From the NCBI GenBank assembly GCA_025055465.1, contig JANWXA010000132.1, positions 1 to 5,285 of the forward strand: a stretch of DNA of 5,285 nucleotides, given 5' to 3'. This stretch comes from Candidatus Kapaibacterium sp. Lineage in GTDB: Bacteria; Bacteroidota; Ignavibacteria; Kapaibacteriales; HRBIN21. Position numbers and translations under genes: made by a program. Positions within the stretch are counted from its first letter, which is position 1. Each line of letters opens with the position of its first letter. The notes beneath the pieces were generated by a model, which saw only the letters and a program-made list of their open reading frames with translations, was not told the origin of the DNA and ran no database searches. Below, in pieces: positions 1 through 4,385 of this stretch.

Positions 1-1194
1 TGCGCTTGCCCAGCGTGCGGCATGCCGTGGATCTCGCAAGAGCTTCGCTAAGCGTGCCGCCGCTTCCCAACCCACAGCCATCCAGACTTGATAGGCTAAT
101 TCAAATCCTTCCTCTACCCCATGCAGCGGCATCCGCTCCCAATACTCTCGAGCATTGCACAATAGAAATGCCCTCTTCGCCCGGAACCGGAAGGGGTACT
201 CTGCCACAGAAATAAGCTTGTGCCACCACTCACGAGCAAACGCTATGTCGTCCGTCCAACACACATACGAATAAACAGCGGCCAGCAGCACCCCATTTTG
301 GTCCAGCTCTACTAACTCCGGTGGACGTGCACGACTGGAATCTATGGGGGAACCATCGTCGCGAACGAACTCCCGTACGACGCGCTCCAGCACAGCGCGC
401 GCCAGTTCATGATGCCCAGAAGCAAGAAGCCCAAACACGTTCATGCAGTGGTCACGCACCCACTCCAAGTTATATTGCCAAATGCTGGCATCCATCCGCC
501 CCGAGACCGCGATTGTCGCCGGAAGCTGCCAGCAGGCAGTGCTGAAGAGGTATGTCAACCGCGGTTCAGTTGTCTCCATCCGATGGATGTTGCCCCAGTA
601 AGCGATGGCCTCTTCGTCGGGTGCGTGCGGACGAGTCCACCGGCAGTACGGGCGCAGCGACCCCAACTCTATGCCATACTCCAGGGCCAAATGCTGCTCG
701 CCGCCTGTGGTTAGAGGAAATTCCGTTTCGCACTGCTGTCCCGCAAGCCCGGTTTGAATGCGCACGGAGGTAACCGGACCGCTGTTCTGAAAAAGAAGCT
801 CTCGCAGCAGGCGCGGCTGGCGCCGATCCGGGCAAAAGAAACGCTCTACAACATAAATATCGCCTGCCTGCCACTGGGCGCTCACAGTAGGTACAGGTGC
901 AGAGAAATCCCACTCTACCCGAACTTGTAAAGGATCAGGGGTAAAACACCTTGTACCATATTGTACCCGCACCAGCGTATCCGTTAGACCATGCATCGGG
1001 TGCATGTTGAGCACCGCCCGCTTTGGCCCCAACTGTTCAGGGTGCATGAGCGCCAAAGCAAGGGGGGTTCCCTCCCGCGGACTATGCTGGACAACTGCTG
1101 TCAGGTGTCCATTCCCCAGAAAGAAATAGGCGACGTCCGGTAACTGTGTCCGCACGTCTGGATGCCCCTCTGCAGGATTATCGGTGTATGGCAT
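1..1194 (-). CDS. Six-hairpin (alpha/alpha)6 glycoside hydrolase, C-terminally cut by window edge
   Basis: The minus strand is open without a stop for 398 codons from the ATG at 1194-1192 to the window edge. An in-frame TGA lies 13 codons upstream with no other usable start between, so this start is the only candidate; no clear Shine-Dalgarno precedes it. Residues about 20-210 look like a beta-sandwich domain beginning with FFLGNGHLTAVVQ. From about 235 a helical catalytic domain follows, with IWQYNLEWVRDH (238-249), the helix FGLLASGHHELARAVLERV, ELDQNGVLLAA (296-306) and REYWERMPLHGVEEGFELAYQ (349-369). These patterns resemble the GH15/GH63/amylo-1,6-glucosidase superfamily, whose members cleave glucosidic or related bonds using carboxylates on an (alpha/alpha)6 barrel. 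The exact family and substrate cannot be told. There is no signal peptide, so a cytoplasmic role such as oligosaccharide or storage-glucan turnover is inferred. It is divergent from the acyltransferase gene. Confidence 0.8.
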   Translation of the reverse strand, partial: MPYTDNPAEGHPDVRTQLPDVAYFFLGNGHLTAVVQHSPREGTPLALALMHPEQLGPKRAVLNMHPMHGLTDTLVRVQYGTRCFTPDPLQVRVEWDFSAPVPTVSAQWQAGDIYVVERFFCPDRRQPRLLRELLFQNSGPVTSVRIQTGLAGQQCETEFPLTTGGEQHLALEYGIELGSLRPYCRWTRPHAPDEEAIAYWGNIHRMETTEPRLTYLFSTACWQLPATIAVSGRMDASIWQYNLEWVRDHCMNVFGLLASGHHELARAVLERVVREFVRDDGSPIDSSRARPPELVELDQNGVLLAAVYSYVCWTDDIAFAREWWHKLISVAEYPFRFRAKRAFLLCNAREYWERMPLHGVEEGFELAYQVWMAVGWEAAARLAKLLRDPRHAARWASA

Positions 1195-1225
1195 TAGATG
1201 CTCACGCTGCGTGGGGACTGTAGAC

Positions 1226-1243
1226 GATGAACGTCAGATGAAC
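1226..1243. repeat. Direct repeat GATGAAC x2, 11-bp period
   Basis: GATGAAC occurs at 1226-1232 and again at 1237-1243, separated by GTCA, giving an 11-bp period. A weaker related GAATGA follows at 1247-1252. Two 7-mers with a 4-bp spacer on one face of the helix is the layout used by OmpR/PhoB-type response regulators, but the bases do not match a known box. A chance repeat is quite possible. It lies 32-49 bp upstream of the hydrolase start. Confidence 0.35.
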
Positions 1244-1281
1244 AACGAATGAGCTCCCTTTTCTTGTATGTCTGCCTAATC

Positions 1282-1303
1282 TTTGAGAATTTTGAATCTC
1301 AAA
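1282..1303. repeat. 22-bp inverted repeat (TTTGAGA-N8-TCTCAAA), candidate operator
   Basis: TTTGAGA (1282-1288) and TCTCAAA (1297-1303) are perfect 7-bp reverse complements around an 8-bp AT-rich spacer. The repeat sits 22 bp upstream of the acyltransferase start and 87 bp from the hydrolase start. This spacing suits a dimeric repressor site, or a small hairpin in the acyltransferase leader. There is no T-run after it, so a terminator is unlikely. Confidence 0.45.
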
Positions 1304-1325
1304 CGGGTCAGAGCGCCGTCTAACA

Positions 1326-2459
1326 ATGCCATCGTCAGAGCGACTTTACGCGTTGGACGCGGTCCGGATTGTAGCGATGCTCCTCATGGTTCAGGGGCAT
1401 ACGTTGGATGCGCTGGTTTCGCCAGCACAATTAGACATCACTCTCCCGCCGTGGAATATCTGGCATTTTGTGCGAGGACTGACAGCCCCGGTGTTTCTGA
1501 TTGTTTCCGGTATCGTCTACGTGTTCGCCACACATCGCACCCCAGAAGGCCGTGTCCCAGAGGCTTTGATATGGCGTCGCCTCCGTTGGGCACTGATGCT
1601 TATTGCCATCGGCTATCTCATGACATTCCCTGCTCAACGCCTCTGGCATATAGGATACGTCCCAGCGGAACAATGGACCGTGTTTTTCCGTGTTCACATC
1701 CTTCAGCTTATCGGGATAGCTCTCCTCATCGTGCTTCTACTCTTTCTACTTACACGCACTCAGCACCAGTTAGGCATGGCTGGGCTCCTTGTCGGGGCTA
1801 TGATCGTCTGCTCTGCTCCTGTTAGTGCATGGGTAGATTGGTACCAAGCACTGCCCGAACCCCTTGCCGCTTATATGAGTACAGACCGCGGTTCCCTCTT
1901 TCCTTTTGTCCCCTTCGCTGCCTATCTGTTTCTGGGATTACCTCTCGGAAGCTGGCTCAGGCACCTGCCGGCAGAGCGTCGGCTAAAATTTCTCCGCCTA
2001 CACCTACTTTGGCTGGGTTTGATGATTCTGAGCATCGCCCCCCTGCTGACGATATGGTGTCAAGCGCTTTTGCCCCCGCAAGCAAACCCATACCATGCGA
2101 ACCCCGGGCTTATCTTACTGCGGTTCGGGTTAGCACTCCTTCTTATCAGCGCTGTGGCATGGGTGTATCGGTTGATGGAACATTGGGGACCTCTATTCGC
2201 TCTTTTCAGCAGGTACGCCCTCTTCGTCTTCGTCGGACACCTTGCTGTCCTGTACGGAACCCCATGGTTCAGTAGCATTGCACACTGGTACCCAAAAGCA
2301 TTATCACTGAGCGAGGGGATTGGCATAGCTGTAGGGGTATCCGCAGTGTGCCTTATAGGGGTACTAGCAATAGAAACTGCACGGCGCTCTCAGTGGGGAT
2401 GGACAATCCTGCGCGCCGGGGCTGCTACCGCCATTGCGTACTTTTTGTTCGCGCCGTGA
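1326..2459 (+). CDS. Multi-pass membrane acyltransferase, DUF1624/YeiB-like (HGSNAT catalytic-domain type)
   Basis: This 377-residue protein is almost entirely membrane segments, with about ten to eleven hydrophobic stretches (near 11-30, 48-67, 87-105, 121-143, 148-165, 193-210, 222-245, 262-281, 290-310, 330-350 and 359-375). Four blocks mark the family: LDAVRIVAMLLMVQGH (10-25, with R14 and the candidate active H25), WHFVRGLTAPVFLIVSG (46-62), the HILQLIGIALL block at 124-134, and SLFPFVPFAAYLFLGLPLG (190-208). A late block, FSRYALFVFVGHLAVLYG (294-311), also fits. Families of this kind move acyl groups, often acetyl from acetyl-CoA, across the membrane onto sugars or other periplasmic acceptors. 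The acceptor here is unknown. An in-frame TGA at 1293 precedes the ATG with no alternative start between, and there is no clear Shine-Dalgarno. The DUF2231 gene begins 17 bp after the stop, so the two are probably co-transcribed. Confidence 0.82.
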   Translation: MPSSERLYALDAVRIVAMLLMVQGHTLDALVSPAQLDITLPPWNIWHFVRGLTAPVFLIVSGIVYVFATHRTPEGRVPEALIWRRLRWALMLIAIGYLMTFPAQRLWHIGYVPAEQWTVFFRVHILQLIGIALLIVLLLFLLTRTQHQLGMAGLLVGAMIVCSAPVSAWVDWYQALPEPLAAYMSTDRGSLFPFVPFAAYLFLGLPLGSWLRHLPAERRLKFLRLHLLWLGLMILSIAPLLTIWCQALLPPQANPYHANPGLILLRFGLALLLISAVAWVYRLMEHWGPLFALFSRYALFVFVGHLAVLYGTPWFSSIAHWYPKALSLSEGIGIAVGVSAVCLIGVLAIETARRSQWGWTILRAGAATAIAYFLFAP

Positions 2460-2464
2460 ATCTC

Positions 2465-2469
2465 AAGGG
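2465..2469 (+). promoter_or_regulatory. Ribosome binding site of the DUF2231 gene
   Basis: AAGGG lies 7 nt before the ATG at 2477. It supports that start over ATG codons up to 43 codons further upstream in the same open frame, which would place the N-terminus inside the acyltransferase gene. Confidence 0.55.
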
Positions 2470-2476
2470 CAGATCC

Positions 2477-2905
2477 ATGCTCCCCATTCACCCGGCGCTT
2501 GTCCATTTCCCCATAGCTTTTTTAAGCCTCGCGGCTGTACTACGCTTGTGGCTGCTCCGAAGTAATGCCACGTGGGTGCACGCCACCGCGCGTCTGTGCC
2601 TCTGGCTTGGAACAGTGTCGCTCGGGGCTGCTGTCCTCTCTGGACAGGCTACCCTGCCCTCCGCTGTTCCTGCAGAAGCTGCCGTTACATTAGAGCTCCA
2701 CCGCCAATTTGGCTTCGCTTTACTCCTATGGTATGGTGGGCTCAGCCTCTGGGAGCTGGTACGCATGAACACCATACTGCCAGGTGAACGCTTCGCTCTG
2801 GCGTTTGCACATATTGCCGGCACCACCGTTCTTTTCCTCACTGCTTTCCTTGGCGGGAGGTTAGTCTACGAATTTGGGATAGGGGTTTTAAGCCCTGGAA
2901 ATTAA
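2477..2905 (+). CDS. DUF2231 small membrane protein
   Basis: This 142-residue protein opens with LPIHPALVHFPIAFLSLAAVL (H5, H10) and ends with FLGGRLVYEFGIGV (124-137). Both are typical ends of DUF2231 proteins. Four membrane helices are likely, near 8-27, 39-58, 77-96 and 106-126. Further histidines sit at or near helix ends (H35, H75, H112). The family has no firmly established biochemical role. Its conserved histidines and frequent placement near redox or cytochrome genes have suggested heme or metal binding, but no cytochrome gene is visible here. The open frame extends upstream to 2348, but homology and AAGGG at 2465 favour the ATG at 2477. It follows the acyltransferase gene by 17 bp and probably shares its transcript. 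Its stop codon TAA overlaps the first bases of the flagellin promoter. Confidence 0.85.
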   Translation: MLPIHPALVHFPIAFLSLAAVLRLWLLRSNATWVHATARLCLWLGTVSLGAAVLSGQATLPSAVPAEAAVTLELHRQFGFALLLWYGGLSLWELVRMNTILPGERFALAFAHIAGTTVLFLTAFLGGRLVYEFGIGVLSPGN

Positions 2906-2929
2906 AGTTCCCGCACAAAGTGACGAAAA
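2903..2929 (+). promoter_or_regulatory. Sigma-28 (FliA/SigD) promoter of the flagellin gene
   Basis: TAAAGTTC at 2903-2910, an 11-bp spacer, then GACGAAAA at 2922-2929. The enterobacterial sigma-28 consensus is TAAAGTTT-N11-GCCGATAA, so 13 of 16 positions match with exact spacing. It lies about 70 bp upstream of the flagellin ATG, the expected class-3 flagellar target. Transcription would start near 2935. TAAA shares its first three bases with the TAA stop of the DUF2231 gene. A start near 2935 also rules out the upstream GTG at 2920 as the flagellin start. Confidence 0.8.
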
Positions 2930-2934
2930 ACGTG

Positions 2935-3000
2935 ATTGAGGACGAACACCCCGTGGCAGGATGCCCCGGAGTTGTAGAACTGTTTTTTCGGGAGAGTATC
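2935..3000 (+). promoter_or_regulatory. Flagellin 5' leader with GGA-loop hairpin and Shine-Dalgarno, possible CsrA target
   Basis: The predicted leader holds a small hairpin, GGCA (2955-2958) - GGA (2959-2961) - TGCC (2962-2965), which presents AGGATG, the core of the CsrA consensus. A second hairpin, AGTT-GTAG-AACT (2970-2981), is followed by six T residues at 2983-2988. A second GGA falls within the Shine-Dalgarno GGGAG (2990-2994), 6 nt before the ATG. CCCG (2965-2968) could pair with CGGG (2989-2992) and hide the ribosome site. The Shine-Dalgarno is clear; CsrA control is inferred by analogy with Bacillus hag, where CsrA binds two GGA sites, one over the Shine-Dalgarno. Confidence 0.45.
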
Positions 3001-3936
3001 ATGCCGTACGCCATCACGAACGGTGCACGAATTCGCACCAACACACCGGCGGAGAACGCCTACAACGCGTTGGACGCTGCTAACCGCGCCATTGCGCTCC
3101 GCCAACTGCGTCTTTCCTCAGGTAAGCGCATCAACTCGGCTGCCGACGACGTAGCTGGGTATATCACGGTGCGCGCCCTCTCGTCCCGTGTCATGGGCAT
3201 CCGCACAGCACTTAATGCCGTTGGCGATGCGGGGAGCCTTTCCGCCATTGCCCAGGATGCTCTGGACAACATCCAGGGGCTCATCGCTCAAATCAAAGAG
3301 GCGGCCTCGCAGGCTTCCTCGGGCGCTTTAGGTACCGATGAGAAAGTCTCCCTGGCGCGTGCAGCATATCGGCTGGCACAACAGATCCAGAGCGTCGTAG
3401 ACTCCACAACCTTTGGCGGACGCCAGCTTATAGATGGCACCTTCTCTGCTGATTTCGTCATTGGGTACATGGCAGATAATTCCCTCATAACGCTCAGGAT
3501 TGACCTAGGGAGCAATAATACGTCAGATTTCAACATCGATGCTTCCACGTTCTCGGTGGTTGTCACCAGTAACACAGATTTCGCAGGGGTGACGGATTTA
3601 AATCTGGAAGACCTTGCGAACATTGACTCCTCGGATCTCGGCATCTTCAGTTCCGCTAATATTGTGGCGACACTCCAGAGTCTGGATATGGCGTTGCAGA
3701 ACGTCAACAAGGTGGCCTCCTATCTGGGTGGTATCATCAACCGCCTCAGCTCCCAGGAAGAGCTGTTGAAAACCCAGGTGACAAATTACAGCGCTGCCAT
3801 CTCCCGCATTGAAGATGCCGACGTAGCCAAGGAGCAGTTGGAGCTGATCCGTTCGCAATTCCTGCAGCAGACCTCCCTCATTTCGTTGGCACAGGCAAAT
3901 CAGCAGCCACAGGTCTTCTTGCAGCTCTTCCGGTAA
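3001..3936 (+). CDS. fliC: Flagellin, filament subunit
   Basis: This 311-residue protein has both conserved flagellin ends. The N-terminal part carries RQLRLSSGKRINSAADDVAG (34-53), matching the universal LSSG-RINSA-DDAAG block, and the D1 segment AQDALDNIQGLIAQIKEAASQ (84-104). The C-terminal part carries SRIEDADVAKEQLELIRSQF (268-287) and ends LAQANQQPQVFLQLFR, matching the usual LAQAN-P--vL-Ll. The middle (about 150-225) is short and serine/aspartate-rich, so the subunit has D0 and D1 and only a small surface region. There is no signal peptide, as expected for type III export. The ATG at 3001 has GGGAG at 6 nt and lies downstream of the predicted transcription start; the longer frame from the GTG at 2920 would begin inside the promoter. 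Even so, the N-terminus is about six residues longer than in Salmonella FliC. Assembly is helped by FliS and FliD, encoded next. Confidence 0.95.
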   Translation: MPYAITNGARIRTNTPAENAYNALDAANRAIALRQLRLSSGKRINSAADDVAGYITVRALSSRVMGIRTALNAVGDAGSLSAIAQDALDNIQGLIAQIKEAASQASSGALGTDEKVSLARAAYRLAQQIQSVVDSTTFGGRQLIDGTFSADFVIGYMADNSLITLRIDLGSNNTSDFNIDASTFSVVVTSNTDFAGVTDLNLEDLANIDSSDLGIFSSANIVATLQSLDMALQNVNKVASYLGGIINRLSSQEELLKTQVTNYSAAISRIEDADVAKEQLELIRSQFLQQTSLISLAQANQQPQVFLQLFR

Positions 3937-3956
3937 CGCGTAGCGGCGCATCGGGC

Positions 3957-4000
3957 GTGGCGAACCTAAGGGGTGGGGTGACAGTCCCCCACCCCGCCAC
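3957..4000 (+). terminator. GC-rich hairpin after the flagellin gene, terminator or attenuator
   Basis: GGGGTGGGG (3970-3978) and CCCCACCCC (3987-3995) form a perfect 9-bp stem with an 8-nt loop. GTGGC (3957-3961) can also pair with GCCAC (3996-4000) below it, across a 5' bulge of 8 nt. The stem is very strong, but only a weak T content follows (ATCTTAATC), so it is not a textbook intrinsic terminator. It lies 20 bp after the flagellin stop and 36 bp before fliS. A partial terminator or a 3' end that stabilises the flagellin mRNA would both fit, since the cell needs far more flagellin than FliS or FliD. Confidence 0.65.
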
Positions 4001-4036
4001 ATCTTAATCAAGTGCGACTAACAGACTCACTTCCTA

Positions 4037-4348
4037 ATGGAACTCGTGAGCAAAGCAATAAGCCCCTATCTTGAGCAAGAGATAGTGAGCTGGAGTCCAG
4101 AGAAGCTCATTCTCAGAACCTATGACGTCTTCCTAACAGCGTACCGGCGACGTGACATCCAGCGAATGAACCAAGCTTTAGCACATCTGATAGACGCCCT
4201 CAACTTCGAAGCGGGCGAGGTTGCCTTCCGTCTCTATCGTCTTTATGAATACTGCCGGCGCTGTCTCTGGGAACGTCGCTACGACGAGGCCGCTACCATT
4301 ATCGAAGAACTACGAGCAGCATGGGCAGAAGCCTTCGGCGAAGACTAA
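4037..4348 (+). CDS. fliS: FliS, flagellin export chaperone (short form)
   Basis: This 103-residue, mostly helical protein begins like FliS: SPYLEQEIVSWSPEKLILRTYD (9-30) matches the Y--Q-I---SPE-LI-mLYD signature. The rest fits the four-helix bundle, with FEAGEVAFRLYRLYEYCRRC (57-76) matching the helix that usually reads GEIA-NL--LY-Ym--rL, and EELRAAWAEAF (90-100) at the end. FliS binds the disordered C-terminus of flagellin in the cytoplasm, stops early polymerisation and hands flagellin to the export gate. Position between flagellin and fliD supports the call. It is shorter than the usual 120-135 residues, mainly between helices 2 and 3, and carries an unusual CRRC pair (C73, C76). No clear Shine-Dalgarno precedes the ATG; translation may be weak. 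Confidence 0.87.
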   Translation: MELVSKAISPYLEQEIVSWSPEKLILRTYDVFLTAYRRRDIQRMNQALAHLIDALNFEAGEVAFRLYRLYEYCRRCLWERRYDEAATIIEELRAAWAEAFGED

Positions 4349-4385
4349 CTCAAAGACAACAAGGTAGTTGCGGTCGAGAGCACCA

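Larger units (their letters stand above)
1195..1325. promoter_or_regulatory. Divergent intergenic region between hydrolase and acyltransferase genes
   Basis: These 131 bp separate two genes transcribed away from each other, so promoters for both should lie here. I could not find a convincing sigma-70 -35/-10 pair on either strand, nor a clean Bacteroidota-type TTTG/TAnnTTTG pair. TAATCTTTG at 1278-1286 resembles the latter but has one base too many. The region holds an inverted repeat and a pair of direct repeats, listed separately. Neither flanking gene has a strong Shine-Dalgarno sequence. Confidence 0.5.

Noticed and set aside
6..913. Open frames at 6-215, 321-545, 409-714 and 552-773 on the plus strand and 566-913 on the minus strand
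   Set aside because: All lie over the hydrolase gene in other frames, have no domain character and are best explained as shadows.
1264..1292. Sigma-70 promoter with -35 TTGTAT for the acyltransferase gene
   Set aside because: No acceptable -10 element occurs at 16-18 bp spacing; the best candidates match TATAAT at only two positions or so.
1283..2326. Open frames at 1283-1825, 1829-2275, 1431-1697 (minus) and 2060-2326 (minus)
   Set aside because: They overlap the acyltransferase gene, whose membrane protein motifs are clear; these frames give proline/arginine/serine-rich, domain-free products.
2348..2476. Longer DUF2231 start at 2348
   Set aside because: This part overlaps the end of the acyltransferase gene in another frame and does not look like membrane protein. 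The family N-terminus begins at the ATG at 2477.
2950..2972. Sigma-54 promoter (GG-N10-GC) in the flagellin leader
   Set aside because: TGGCAGGATGCC has a GG and a GC but only six bases between them, and no TTGC-type -12 element follows.
2920..3000. Longer flagellin start at the GTG at 2920, adding 27 residues
   Set aside because: It begins inside the sigma-28 promoter, before the predicted transcription start. The added residues have no flagellin character, and the ATG at 3001 has a good Shine-Dalgarno.
3598..4011. Minus-strand open frame at 3598-4011, opposite the flagellin 3' end and hairpin
   Set aside because: It is the complement of a strongly supported flagellin gene and starts in the hairpin region with no recognisable domain.
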